Assembly (NCBI GenBank): GCA_042095835.1
Contig: JBELML010000021.1
Span: 1-64,000 of the forward strand
Direction of reading: 5' to 3'
From: DATFKA01 sp042095835
GTDB lineage: Bacteria; Bacteroidota; Bacteroidia; Chitinophagales; Saprospiraceae
DNA: 64,000 bases
Part shown: positions 12,001-18,526 of the stretch, piece after piece
Layout: each line of letters opens with the position of its first letter
Position numbering within the stretch: position 1 is the first letter of the stretch
Translations under genes and position numbers: made by a program
Notes under the pieces: model-generated
Database searches by the model: none
Seen by the model: the letters and a program-made list of their open reading frames with translations, nothing else
What the model was told of the DNA's origin: nothing

Positions 12001-12349
12001 TACTGACAGTACCACTATGGATATTCGTCCATCCACCCGTACCAGCAGCATTACTCAGTTGAAGGGTGACTGTATAGGTAGAATCCGAAATACTATTATT
12101 AAAAGTAAAATCGACACTCACAGGGTCATCTGCACAAAAAACAGATTGTGCAGGGTCGATTGCAACCCCAGAAATGGATTGTCTAGGTGTATTTTGAGCA
12201 AAAGATTGCACCGACAACAACAACATCACCAATAAACCTAGTACTGGTTTTAGGTAATGTGCATTCATTAAGGGCTTTGAAATCACCCTTCTCTCTTTGA
12301 GAGAGCTTTGTTCATTGGAAATCTTCATGGTGTGTAGCTGTTTTTCCAT
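1..12349 (-). CDS. Giant modular T9SS-type surface protein, N-terminal part (runs off left edge)
   Basis: The minus frame starting at ATG 12349 stays open to base 1, giving over 4,100 codons with no C-terminus. An ATG at 12268 gives a compact signal peptide (MNAHYLKPVLG.., hydrophobic core, ending SFAQ); ATGs at 12349 and 12328 add a charged leader, so the start is uncertain. Module order by nucleotide: Ig-like sheets (about 12200-11050), a propeller-like region with IWLATDRGLFRN-type blades (about 11000-10100), more Ig-like modules (about 9950-9050), a sandwich domain opening with LQFDLSSIPEGA (about 8950-8400), eight GEVED modules (8350-2320) with three SdrD-like B modules among the last ones, then an uncharacterised region and an HYR-like start (from about 630 down to 1, WSIFDWCYGT). 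It lies 60 bp after the paralogue triad and is probably co-transcribed with it. Expected to be cell-surface or secreted; an adhesin or structural role is inference. The sorting domain is outside the window. Confidence 0.85.
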   Translation of the reverse strand, partial: MEKQLHTMKISNEQSSLKERRVISKPLMNAHYLKPVLGLLVMLLLSVQSFAQNTPRQSISGVAIDPAQSVFCADDPVSVDFTFNNSISDSTYTVTLQLSNAAGTGGWTNIHSGTVSIADSTNTGYTINGTIPSAAVAGTAYAIRLVFTGTGGTNHNFNVSVQTGIQIIPPTLTTGNMVQDDPFCVGDTVSVNFSATCLRGDQGFTLQSGTGSSAIYSGNIQVRLTSTTGGVDQELTPINGTGTIMLTGSTTLDGVVEVVIPTTIPSEPDYRFEVETVTADFSTDVNGGNDDGNQVISSLTITNISTILSTDSTICQGEAFTIDYSSNDTYNAGNIIYAELSDASGNFNDNTTQFGITNTIIGRIFTTATSGSIEALIPYDLPGGTDYQIRLRSSNEAFFGCVYGPITVPEILNIADQPDNARACLGDSPSFSVTPNSNTASPIYEWLQLCMDDPFQNYNTGLESGGVAINEFSVSGGIYYAATGAGIARSNDATGQTWTPYDNLNINYISDIFVSGASGTNRIYANDQNAIFVSSNLNTNTSFSIMTPSGVTSINDIYVDTDGIWLATDRGLFRNTSTDGSGTFSSVSPLFGISSTAVTRVGDITYVGTAQGLYILDASLAIQDQRTTLNTVGLNDQISDQDGIANDNIQDIFFDASTNTLVLGTSFGIAYSTDNAFSFTTIEEGLIASAVTDVYVHEGMIFAGTSDGIGVLSYGAEAFTLYNESNGLGAQSIGAILVTGTVASRSVQVGTLSGFSIGTLTTEAIVDGTTPPNITGQGLNTINLTTLTYDNVDCRYQVRISTEFNPGDTCSALSNIVRISNIPPEINLTEEQAISLCGGSDGQVKINGLVAGVQYELARFGDNNAIGTPDSSETVTADSSGAALISGLSAGEYMFAVRSLEGVFPDNNCISNTEMIELMDPVPPTTPQVTGDTVCIGENIVVTLPAMEPDSVYQFFLDSTGAMPASPSQLVANGTNALTYTLSSVPTAGDSIYYTLRDNDTQCNGDTLFFAYEVINAPPISKRSSTNTSANGGSDGEIVLEGFQLGDDYRVEYALDGGAPTTVNITSATADSLEITGLSRGIYSITVTYIADNGQECSLSSIPYCPILDPDDLLPVDDEIQLVAETVDTVCGKPATGTYGYLQFTDNDAGCSGGDQVVTDGGIAVGRVRDAQALLTNGAENIELRGFLQFDLSSIPEGAIIDQIEYMPVAADNFGKSICEVPVESMTGDVQFDVVDVDSLNYAPYLGIDQDLFDDHGQTKYADFTVSKDANAAWTTLRANAIKDVQDRLEKDDMFQIGLRLSGNDFDLALYQFYGIVFANADQHKLRVTYHFLDYGDLPTPYVTTMLGGLAGPSHRIDSVDVDPDPAVTTRLRAMYIGATEPDSEADGQPSSTAMGDDLTDVNDEDLSTADFINPLTNNELFAGNSIVFNIPITNNLDGFDAKLSAYFDWNGDGLFNNAEERYDTTLTGPFIDSLIEMPIAIPITAVNDIVGVRVRVTTADIDAYGEAPNGEVEDFQTQVFRFDFGDLIDTSATTAIGDYQTIWTLDGTGGPRHSIDENLTIGTLIDAEGNGQPQAQAFGDDIAGSDDEDGITPPALIVRDQPAVFQVLVRNETGAPAYLNGFADWDNDGNFGGTNEAATQVLIPAGASGQYTVEFTVPPVPNPLPEQVAVRFRLGDLPTENGLATGPAAGTVLLGEVEDLLVNIAGFDWGDLEEPKFITDAQGGFPGPSHKISAIVTTTDTLTALYIGMTPPDAEMDGLPNRRADGDDLVDPIVGRVDDEDLSQANFINLATGNRLISGDNVTISVPVTNNTAENGYLLVFVDWNNNGEFEKETELYMDTVATGTSTSLFDVQIPATTPTDSIGVRVRFTTGEVFDAYGQAPDGEVEDFLILVSQYDYGDLPDLAAGAAQNDFRTIYDTTGVEGPRHVVNQDLRIGNALDAEADGQPQINAFGDDINGIDDEDGIITPDTIRRDVPAVFQVFVTNKTGQDAYLFGFVDWNDNGDFEDDPLEKSGAILIPADSSGVFPVTFTVPPMPVPLPERVGARFRLSNENTLAALSIGPDVDSDIQGEVHDLWVNIAGYDFGDLPEPRYITDNQGGFEGPSHKIVSDENGMINLWIGGTAPDAENQGIPSAMADGDDQVVPGANPSEERIDDEDLSAAEFVAPGTTTTQIVTAGEPTDFRVPVTNNTGRTATLWAFIDWNGDGDFKDEGETNFDTIGAATTSTTVVFEFDPVPPRPDADTIGVRVRLTTGQIFDAYGEAPDGEVEDFLIELNGADYGDLPDASDSLAMNDFQTYRIFGGPRHAVPVVPLVMLGDTVDTEIDGIPSADADGDDNNQIVNDEDGIIFLTPLIPGQSASIAYSAINNSDSVAQLFMFVDWNNNGELEQEDLSVFEIPANTTVSGQIAEFLVPNDATFDEGRAYFRFRLTTDTAFIASPTPLEYAQDGEVEDYYVPIFNIGNLVWEDRNHNGRQDEDEIPLGIENVRVVLRYGGVDSVTALQDGINQNTLADPNNMDLGADAINDYIFETYTDSNGLYNFDGLIEGFYQIIAIDTFDLTPSRADNRLFVTEEDLDSDGNALLQPWEYAAGDVRQSKTQVFRMDRDSIGTDEEGILDQLNPGLLDPNQVAGEPDNKVEQRIDFGYTAFDFGDLDTSYITVETGDSIGWNLAGLFPSDSIKVGNPLEGPKHIVTPDVYLGGCSDAETNAQPDPDAGQEVFPAADGMGDNPNASTWNSIDRYNPAGCGDDENGIEFLTPLVPGSEAIISVNYQTTVNDDGPDAYLQAYFDWNGDGDFYIDPTNPALGIDPNEQIIFTFKNDDTLILEPNTNAVELELSDQLAANPVILKFNVPADAVYQDGNFLGRFRIGKTPNMGPTGILPGNANFPDGIVPFGEVEDYFMNLVRTSNGNIVWEDRDYDGIQDEDEPVIPGVTVTLDYAGLDSIFGNDPFERTYTTVTDSGGAFIFPGLIGFELPSVPGSKYYRLTLDDPEDMTPTVNRDTFPFDSISNCVVYNSDGNDDNIDDLITQGFFRIDDPQALCTGEMDPLGKNDIGDFMVSGTNIWPDNQIDESIDFGYVGFDYGDLPDSTLGTVNIGSVLDSFDYRTSRDWLPSANNNMGPRHAVQPKLYLGAGVDAELNAHPSVDAGVKVGGDDADSSAFRKGLGADDESGIRLLTPLIPDEYAYIRVDYTSQDTVLAGGYADTSAFFNAFIDWNGDGDFYLDVNNPAAGYDPGEYVLFTHQGDTLDGIGAIAPTTNPELAGGVDTFAILGFRVPDTSITDYKNGTAFMRFRLSFEGQLDADNYRYHKDTPAHVILDTEPASTTVPAIDWEWAVATQTYPRGEVEDYAIPLAKVGNLAWYDHNVNGFQDSANVALYNDYMDEYGVDTLHLVLVYGGVNDETGAFDAVGYQVPMDTLETAGDVVDILYNLSIAPPAVGTYTPEYVKTSIDEGLYSFRGLIPGNYNLIPLKYLQRDSMSFVDFYPKHRVLTVKDNQFMSDSLDSDAGPGAVFTIDDINPNDPEVCVGDLPTGEDGALDMDDANDPFFPDNQYDQTIDFGWVDEPNVEANLDVTGVNFPTSEVCGNFNVKLHLCIKNPTEVPLDSILPILDLRAAYGQAFVATSKPIVTIVDSAFVTDPAGVKVKKSMVGAVGALSPFINASYNGDGNNNLLTGGDVNTDFFLPGDSVICIQIEFEINPDFYDAMNPWMAQAGVYARAVGFLYEDDGAGRTKTPLLDWQPNIDAGVANPRFGQYIEVFDLSDEFDDPTPALADNILFEGSVVDRGLDDLYITFPIPPSVTGRDKYLDENDKTVMNDSCWLFTENIAGFDLVNIPLGFDCQALIDPSVFISNHIAECGFDLYPNGSYYRVIIQDEHTGETLWSSDDRIPFDYGMYSDRKLIYKARSVVNHCTIIWGRMNFEDKVAPVAFCPADTNASLNTGLPLVCTDIDSVLNNPSTWLDPNDPYYTGIAIAEDNCGIVYFDGATDILEVLTDCQESADNGYTYARIIRTFLFRDEAGNTVNCRQVINFVRPEIILPVCNIFLNNDVVGDDTELEPADLIGKYEQPESVPYYFNANGDRVYLTEETACGFAINYETTARFIVDDCGFKIERTWSIFDWCYGT
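2320..8350 (-). repeat. Array of eight GEVED modules with interleaved SdrD-like modules inside the giant gene
   Basis: GEVED-type motifs (GEVEDF, GEVEDL, GEVHDL, GEVEDY) lie near 7810, 7255, 6690, 6135, 5547, 5000, 3668 and 2328. The first six are spaced about 550-590 bp; the last two intervals are about 1.33 kb because a SdrD B-like module (VWEDRNHNG, VWEDRDYDG, AWYDHNVNG) is inserted in each. The first six modules alternate between two subtypes: one has GPSHKI, YIG.T.PDAE and VPVTNNT; the other has GPRH, GDDI.G.DDEDGI and VFQV.V.N.TG. Copies are also similar at DNA level around the motif, for example near 6717 and 5574, which suggests duplication of a two-module unit. Confidence 0.8.
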
Positions 12350-12408
12350 AAGTAAAAGCTATTATAAAGATGCTTATTTCTTAATTGATGGAGAATGAGG
12401 TGTTGGCC

Positions 12409-14256
12409 TTATTCTTTTTCGTTTTGTTTGATAATGAGTTGGTCCAAATGTTGCCATTGTGATTGCAGAGACTGTTCTCTCCTCAAGTCTTTTAATCCTT
12501 GAATAGGATCATTAAAGAATTGCTCTAAGGCTGCAATTTTGCTTATATCGTATCCACTTTGGTGGAGTTGTTGTCTAGTCGTTTTGTAATAATCAATAAG
12601 ATTTTCAGCATTGTCATCCACAAACTGATCAAATTCTTCTATGGTTTGAAAATTATTGGATGCTGTGGTCGGCATGGTTTCAAGCACTGGATTATTACTA
12701 TTCGGTAAGGGACCTTTCCCCTCCAGGTAGTTGATAATACTCCCCAACTGTTGATCCATTGTTGCGATTCGGGGTGCTAAATCTTGTTTATTTAACCCTA
12801 TCCCAACAGTCACATAATTGAGTTGATCCTCCAGGTGGCTTGTCCAGGCAGTACCTATGATTTTATCAAAATCTTTAGTAGGCAGATCATCAGGTTTTAT
12901 AGCCCGTGCAATCCCATCATTTAATCCAGAAGGGATAATATAATCTCCTGCCTCAACCGGTCCTTCAACCTTTACAGGAACTTGTCCCATGAAAGCAATT
13001 TTCTCATACTGGTAAGCTACCTCAGGTGTTGGCATGTTCCCTAAAAACCCTGGATTGGTAGATACGACCAAAAAGTGATCAGCATCCTTAGTATTTAAAG
13101 AAGCTATGCCCCCTTTGATGCCCACAACCTCGCCTGGCTGCAATGTCCTTAGACCTGGTTCTACTTTTAAGTATTCTGCATAATCTGCTGATCCCGTGGT
13201 GTAGGTTACCCCTATGTTTGAAAATGCATTATCATTAAAAGTGGCCACACTAGTAATCAAGGCGGCTAATTCCACACCTAGCACGACTGCCTTAGCGGTA
13301 ACTGCAACAGCTGATGCATAGAATCCAGCGGCGGCAAATGCAAATATCAAACTGGCTGCAGCTCCTGTACCTGCTGCATACAAGGCTGCTGCCTCAACGG
13401 CTACCGCAGGTACTTGTATTCCCAGTCGAGCGAGTTCCAGAGCAAACAGTGCATTTTGGATAATAAAACCTGGCGAAGAGGCTAATTCTCCAGCGGTTTG
13501 TCCTTCAATTGTCCCCCATATTGCGGTTGCATCAGCAAAAGTCACAAAGTTATTAGCTGTACTTCTACTACCATTTACTTTGATATAAATTCCCTGCTTG
13601 CTCCCTTCTACTGTTAGCGGATAACTGTTCGGATCATTATCAGGGCCAGTAACGCCACTTTCTACAATCAATTGGCCATCGTTCTTGAAATTGGCTCTTT
13701 CAACCCCGTTTGTCTTCACCACTAGATCTTTATTGTCTCTCGTCCCTAAGAAGTGGACAGGTGGTCTGGTTTTGACATTCCCTCTAGTTAACCAATAAAT
13801 AGAATGATTTCTTAATTCCGAAGTGGGTTCTACTAATTCTTCAGCGCTTTCAGCATATAGTGCATGCGGTACTGAAAGGAGTTGTACGGTATGCTCCATA
13901 CGAATATTGGGATTGACAATTCCTAACAATTCGAGGTCTACCCAAATCTCTTTTTCTGCCCAGGGGATCTCCTCCCACTCTCCTAAGGTTGTTTTGCCGC
14001 TACCAATGATAAAGTTGAAAAAACCATTCTCATCAGTCACTAAAGAATGAATCTCTGCAAAATATTCTGCTTGGCTTTGAATGCCATCTGTAAAGGCAAT
14101 TCTTACGTGTACTGGGAAATTAGGAACCACTTGTCCTTGCTCGTTCCTGGCTACTCCCTGGTACAGTATACCTCTATTTTCAGTAGCCTCTTGAGCCACC
14201 ATGAGGATGGCAAAGAAGAAGCTGAAAAGTATAGATAATTGTATTCGTTTAACCAT
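12409..14256 (-). CDS. Secreted fibre-like protein, paralogue A of a tandem triad
   Basis: 615 aa with a signal peptide (about 1-22). Residues 25-135 form the N-terminal domain common in Bacteroidota fibre proteins: LYQGVARNEQGQVV, an EIHSLVTDENGFF strand pair, ending LLSVPHALYAESAE. Residues 145-260 hold FLGTRDNKDLVVKTNG and a beta-rich stretch. Residues about 265-345 are an Ala/Val/Leu-rich hydrophobic segment. From about 355 comes SADYAEYLK, then PGEVVGIKGG, FMGQVPVKVEGPVEAGDY and IIPSGLNDG, resembling the Peptidase_G2/tail-fibre autoprocessing region; proteolysis is not shown. The C-terminus is helical and probably coiled-coil. No T9SS sorting domain is visible, so the export route past the inner membrane is unclear. 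It lies 36 bp after paralogue B. Confidence 0.75.
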   Translation of the reverse strand: MVKRIQLSILFSFFFAILMVAQEATENRGILYQGVARNEQGQVVPNFPVHVRIAFTDGIQSQAEYFAEIHSLVTDENGFFNFIIGSGKTTLGEWEEIPWAEKEIWVDLELLGIVNPNIRMEHTVQLLSVPHALYAESAEELVEPTSELRNHSIYWLTRGNVKTRPPVHFLGTRDNKDLVVKTNGVERANFKNDGQLIVESGVTGPDNDPNSYPLTVEGSKQGIYIKVNGSRSTANNFVTFADATAIWGTIEGQTAGELASSPGFIIQNALFALELARLGIQVPAVAVEAAALYAAGTGAAASLIFAFAAAGFYASAVAVTAKAVVLGVELAALITSVATFNDNAFSNIGVTYTTGSADYAEYLKVEPGLRTLQPGEVVGIKGGIASLNTKDADHFLVVSTNPGFLGNMPTPEVAYQYEKIAFMGQVPVKVEGPVEAGDYIIPSGLNDGIARAIKPDDLPTKDFDKIIGTAWTSHLEDQLNYVTVGIGLNKQDLAPRIATMDQQLGSIINYLEGKGPLPNSNNPVLETMPTTASNNFQTIEEFDQFVDDNAENLIDYYKTTRQQLHQSGYDISKIAALEQFFNDPIQGLKDLRREQSLQSQWQHLDQLIIKQNEKE

Positions 14257-14291
14257 ATATCATTCAATTGAAGGATTGATCTATCAAACCT

Positions 14292-16133
14292 TTACTTCGT
14301 AATTTTTTTATCAATTAAAGCCCACTGTGTAAAATAGGCAGGATCTCTTCTAATTTTTTTGATAAGCGGAATAGGATCGTCAAAAAAGGCGATCATATGT
14401 TCTAGCCCTGGTTGATCTCCGTGTTTTTCCAACCATTGCTCTTTGACCCGCTGATACACGAATTGTAGCATTTCTGCATTTTCGTCGATCAACTGATCGA
14501 AAGCTTCGTCACTCATAGTTTTGGTGGCCATTGTTTCGTCAACCATTCCTTCCTCCACGGAAGCGAGGTTGGAATTATCTCTTTTTCCATCGAGAAAATC
14601 ATAAACATTTTGAAGTTGGTGATTCAAACGATTGAGTTCTTGACCTAAGTCATTGCTGTTAATTCCAATAGCTACATTGATGAGATTAAGAGGAGCAAAA
14701 TCCGCAGCAGTCCAAGCAACACCTATGATTTTTTGGTAGTCCCCGATTTTCATATCTTCTGGATGCACGGCAATACCTGTACCATCGTTATTTCCCGAAG
14801 GCAATATAAAATCTCCTACCTCCACTGCTCCTGCAACATTAACTGGAACCTGTCCCATAAAAGCTACCGCCTCAAAGTCTGCTTTATCCTGAGGTTGTGG
14901 CATATTTCCCAATACAGCAGGCGCAGTAGATACGACTCGGTAGTAGTCTGCATTTTGGGTGTTCAAAGTGACCATACCATCTTTGATTCCAACCACTTGC
15001 CCGGGGAATAATTGGCTAGACCCGGGTGACCTTAGTACATATTCAGCATAATCTCCATTGCCAGTTGCAAAGGACACACCAATATTATTCATCAAATTTT
15101 CAGACCAAGTCACGGCATCGACAATTAAGATGCGCGACTCCACTCCAATGATGATTAAGTTAGCTACGGTTGATGGTGCAGCACCAGCTGCTAAAACAGA
15201 GGCTGCATAGCCAATTGCTTCAGCGGTTTCTGCAACAATCTGCCCTAACAATGACACGCCTTGTAAAGTATATAAGGCCACTTGGGTAGTATAAGAGGAA
15301 GAAGAAGTGAGCTCTGCTATAGTTTGGCCTTCCACTCTTCCCCACACCTGCGAATCATCTGCAAAGGTGAGGAAATTATTGGCACTACTTCTAGAGCCGT
15401 TAACCTTGATATATATACCTTGCTTACTGCCTTGCACAATAACAGGATAGCTATCAGGATTATTATCGGGACCAGTGACACCGGAGAAAAATTGAAATTG
15501 TCCTTCCTTAGTGACTTTAGTCACCTCCGTGTTGTTGGTTTTAATAACCAAGTCCTCATTATCAGAAGTACCCATATAGTGGATAGCTGGTCTGGAATCA
15601 TTATTCCCCGTTGTAGTCCAGTGAATATTTTGATCTCTTAGGGTGACGGAGGCTTTTTCCGTTAGTCTGCCCGCTTTTTCTGCTACAAATGCATAAGGTA
15701 CGGTCAGCATTTGAGTGCGACTCGCCAAGATGAAATCTTTTTGTTCCTCTCCTATTTCTACACTCAGGTAGATATTTTCTTTATCCCAAGGAACTTCTTT
15801 TAGGCTACCAAGGATCTTATTTCCTCCGCCAATAAAAAGTTGAAAAAGGCCTTCTTGTGAGGTCTGGATAGAGTGCCCTTCTTGGAAAAAGACACTGGTC
15901 TGCCCATCACGACTGGTGAGTGAAATCCGTATCGCTAGGCTTTCTTGATTATACACCTCTCCATTTGCATTTCTGGCAATAGCTTGGTAGAAAATAAAAT
16001 GATCGTTCTCTTCTTGAAGTGCTGCTTGTGCATCAGAGGACTGGCAGGGCAAAACAAGTCCTAAAACACAAAGGACCAAAAAGGAATACCCTTTTCGGAA
16101 TTTGAAAATAATATGTGCGTATATCTTATTCAT
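14292..16133 (-). CDS. Secreted fibre-like protein, paralogue B of a tandem triad
   Basis: 613 aa with the same order of parts as its two neighbours: signal peptide (about 12-36), IFYQAIARNANGEV N-terminal domain ending MLTVPYAFVAEKAG, YMGTSDNEDLVIKTNN block, VTGPDNNPDSYPVIVQGSKQ block, a hydrophobic helical segment (about 275-345, Ala-rich), then GNGDYAEYV near 359, GQVVGIKDG, FMGQVPVNVAG, FILPSGNNDG, and a helical C-terminus. Its first 8 bases overlap the end of paralogue C, which supports translation coupling. The shared blocks make descent by tandem duplication clear; the hydrophobic insert and C-terminal helices have diverged most. Function unknown; probably an oligomeric surface fibre subunit by analogy with tail-fibre-like proteins. 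Confidence 0.75.
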   Translation of the reverse strand: MNKIYAHIIFKFRKGYSFLVLCVLGLVLPCQSSDAQAALQEENDHFIFYQAIARNANGEVYNQESLAIRISLTSRDGQTSVFFQEGHSIQTSQEGLFQLFIGGGNKILGSLKEVPWDKENIYLSVEIGEEQKDFILASRTQMLTVPYAFVAEKAGRLTEKASVTLRDQNIHWTTTGNNDSRPAIHYMGTSDNEDLVIKTNNTEVTKVTKEGQFQFFSGVTGPDNNPDSYPVIVQGSKQGIYIKVNGSRSSANNFLTFADDSQVWGRVEGQTIAELTSSSSYTTQVALYTLQGVSLLGQIVAETAEAIGYAASVLAAGAAPSTVANLIIIGVESRILIVDAVTWSENLMNNIGVSFATGNGDYAEYVLRSPGSSQLFPGQVVGIKDGMVTLNTQNADYYRVVSTAPAVLGNMPQPQDKADFEAVAFMGQVPVNVAGAVEVGDFILPSGNNDGTGIAVHPEDMKIGDYQKIIGVAWTAADFAPLNLINVAIGINSNDLGQELNRLNHQLQNVYDFLDGKRDNSNLASVEEGMVDETMATKTMSDEAFDQLIDENAEMLQFVYQRVKEQWLEKHGDQPGLEHMIAFFDDPIPLIKKIRRDPAYFTQWALIDKKITK

Positions 16134-17946
16134 TGCCTATAAGTGGTTTAAGCTGTTGATCCAATTTACCCCATTGGGTTTCGTATCCAGGGGTATTCCT
16201 TAAGGACACCAAATAGTTGATTGGATCCTCAAAAACTTCCTGCAGAGAGGGATGAGAAAGGTCAAGTCCTAGTTTCTTTAATTCTAGTTCTGTTTGAGCA
16301 AAAGCAGCTTTGATCATGCTTTCTTGGCCCTGAATAGCGGCTTTAAACTCCTCATCACTCAGAGACTTGACATATTGGGGCAAAGCAGGAGCATCCATTT
16401 TATCCATTTGCTCTAAGTAAATTGCATCCTCTTTCATTAGAGGAGCTTTACCGTTCAAATAATCTTGGAGATTCTCTATTTTTAACTCTAATAAAGCTGC
16501 TCGCTCGCTAATATCGTTGGTATTCAAACCAATTGCGGTATTAACATAGTTGAATGGACGATCTGGCGCCTCTTCCCAAGCGATACCGATCACTTTGCTA
16601 TAGTCAGCCGTTTTGATATAATCCGGATTGACGGCTATGGCGAATCCATCATTATTGCCAGATGGAATGATAAAGTCTCCAACCTGAGCAGCTCCAACTA
16701 CTCTAACGGGCACTTGGCCAAGGAAAGCTACTTTCTCAAATTGATCCAATTCGGCTTCTTCAGGGACATTTCCTAAACCGATAGGTGCGGTTGAAATCAC
16801 TAGAATCTGCTCCGCATCTTTGGTATCTAATGAAATGATACCTCCTTTTACACCTACAACCTCTCCAGCTTCTAAATCTCTTTCAAAGGCTGCTCTTTTT
16901 AAGTATTCTGCATAATCTCCATTGCCAGAGGAATAAACTACGCCTACACTTGTCAACTGTAGTGTTAGCCAAGAGGCATAATTCACAATTTTAGCCGTGA
17001 GTTCAATGCCAAGTTCTATAGCCGTTGCTGCTTCCACAGCTGCGGCACCTGCTCCAAAGATGGAAGCGGCAAGGCCTGCGGCTTTTGCGATTGCGGTACC
17101 TATCTTGCCCCCTGTAGCGACAATCCCCGCCACAAATAGCGCTGTTTCACGTATAAAAGTACTAGAACTAGTCAACTCAGCAGTAGTTTGCCCTTCTACT
17201 CTACCCCATATTTGAGAATCATCAGCGAAGGTTACAAAATTATTATCGTTACTTCTCGAACCGGTGACTTCAATATATATACCTTGTAGAGAACCCTCTA
17301 TGGTCATAGGATAGGCTCCTGGATCGTTATCTGCGCCATCTACTCCTGAGGTGTATTGCATTTGCCCCTCCTTGGTAAAATTGATCCTTTCTGTATCATT
17401 GGTTTTGATGACAAAATCTCTGTTATCTCTAGAACCGAGAAAATGAATATCTGGTCTCGTATCCTTATTCCCACTAGTCACCCAAAAAATGCTTTGGTCT
17501 CTCAACTCAGCCTCTGCGGATTCGGTAAGAGATTTGGTCTGTTGTGCGTGGATAGCATAAGGAACAGATTGCATTTGACTACTGCTGATCAGGCGATAGG
17601 ATTGCTGAGCAGGTGTAGCGATTTCTACCTCCATCCAAATCGGCTCTTCTCCCCAAGGAACATCCATCAAGGATTCGCTGGAAGTTTTACCTTTTCCGAT
17701 AACTAAAGAAAACAAACCGAGATCATCCGTAGTCAGCTGATGCTCCTCCTGGTAGAAAACTTCGGGCGTATTATCAGCAGAAGTAAAAGAGACCCTTAGT
17801 GAAATACCACTATTGGCCAAAGCTTTACCATCTACATCTCTTGCCTGCGCCTGATAATTGAGTCCAAGGGGCACAGATTGAGCCATCACATTAAATAGGA
17901 AGCTGCTAGCCCAGAGGACTAACATCAACAACATTACTTTCTTCAT
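16126..17946 (-). CDS. Secreted fibre-like protein, paralogue C of a tandem triad
   Basis: 606 aa. Signal peptide (about 1-22, ending VMAQ), LNYQAQARDVDGKAL N-terminal domain ending MQSVPYAIHAQQTK, FLGSRDNRDFVIKTND, VDGADNDPGAYPMTIEGSLQ, FVTFADDSQIWGRVEGQT, a hydrophobic Ala/Gly-rich segment (about 265-330), GNGDYAEYLKR near 343, AGEVVGVKGG, AFLGQVPVRVVG, FIIPSGNNDG, and a helical C-terminal tail. It is the first of the three paralogues in transcription order, 47 bp after the small T9SS protein. As in its siblings, no C-terminal sorting signal is recognised. The DYAEY-to-PSG region is the best conserved part across the triad and is likely the functional core. Confidence 0.75.
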   Translation of the reverse strand: MKKVMLLMLVLWASSFLFNVMAQSVPLGLNYQAQARDVDGKALANSGISLRVSFTSADNTPEVFYQEEHQLTTDDLGLFSLVIGKGKTSSESLMDVPWGEEPIWMEVEIATPAQQSYRLISSSQMQSVPYAIHAQQTKSLTESAEAELRDQSIFWVTSGNKDTRPDIHFLGSRDNRDFVIKTNDTERINFTKEGQMQYTSGVDGADNDPGAYPMTIEGSLQGIYIEVTGSRSNDNNFVTFADDSQIWGRVEGQTTAELTSSSTFIRETALFVAGIVATGGKIGTAIAKAAGLAASIFGAGAAAVEAATAIELGIELTAKIVNYASWLTLQLTSVGVVYSSGNGDYAEYLKRAAFERDLEAGEVVGVKGGIISLDTKDAEQILVISTAPIGLGNVPEEAELDQFEKVAFLGQVPVRVVGAAQVGDFIIPSGNNDGFAIAVNPDYIKTADYSKVIGIAWEEAPDRPFNYVNTAIGLNTNDISERAALLELKIENLQDYLNGKAPLMKEDAIYLEQMDKMDAPALPQYVKSLSDEEFKAAIQGQESMIKAAFAQTELELKKLGLDLSHPSLQEVFEDPINYLVSLRNTPGYETQWGKLDQQLKPLIGNE

Positions 17947-17992
17947 ATTGAGCTTTGTTTAAAGCAAAAAAGTTAACTACTAGCTTGAGCTA

Positions 17993-18526
17993 CTACTTAA
18001 CTTTTACAATCTTTTCTGTCTGAACTGCAAGTTTTCCTTGATGATAGATATGCAGGAAGTAAATACCCTGAGCATACCATTCAAGATCTAATTCAAAATT
18101 GTGATCTACTAATTTTTCCCTGTTAATAAGGAGTTGTCCTTGTACATCTGTAAGGGAAAAGCGTAAATCTTCTTGATTTTTTGAGAGAACGTTGATGTTT
18201 AGAAGGGTCTTTACGGGGTTGGGAGCAACCTTAACGAGTGTTGTTTGACTTGCAAATAAATTTTGTGGAGTGATTTCTGGCTGTTGGAAGCCTTCGGTTA
18301 TACGATTCTTTTGGTCTGAGCTTTGTATATGTTGAGTGAAGGTTTCGCCAGCTGTCCAATGCATAGTGATACCATTGGAGGCCGTACTTGTACCACCTGC
18401 AAAACCTATCACTTGTCTAGAAATAGTTTGTGCTTGTACATCAGCTGGTGAAAAGAATAGAAACAGGCCGATCGCAGTTAGGCAATAGACCAATGAATTG
18501 ACTTTCATTAGATGTAAAAATTTCAT
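17993..18526 (-). CDS. Small secreted protein with T9SS type A sorting domain
   Basis: 177 aa with a signal peptide (about 1-33). The middle part has FAGGTSTASNGITMHWTAGE and ITEGFQQPE, a short module common before sorting domains in Bacteroidota and also present at the N-terminus of the 1567-aa protein at 21354 (LLNQGFWARS). Residues about 95-177 are a type A C-terminal domain: VAPNPVKTLLNINV, SLTDVQGQLL, YAQGIYFLHIYHQGK. T9SS would carry it across the outer membrane and either anchor or release it. It is the first gene of the minus-strand cluster leading into the fibre triad and the giant protein. Specific function unknown. Confidence 0.85.
   Translation of the reverse strand: MKFLHLMKVNSLVYCLTAIGLFLFFSPADVQAQTISRQVIGFAGGTSTASNGITMHWTAGETFTQHIQSSDQKNRITEGFQQPEITPQNLFASQTTLVKVAPNPVKTLLNINVLSKNQEDLRFSLTDVQGQLLINREKLVDHNFELDLEWYAQGIYFLHIYHQGKLAVQTEKIVKVK

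Noticed and set aside
870..12235. Many plus-strand ORFs of 60-147 codons across the left 12 kb
   Set aside because: They are shadows of the giant minus-strand frame, which is open throughout and has recognisable modules.
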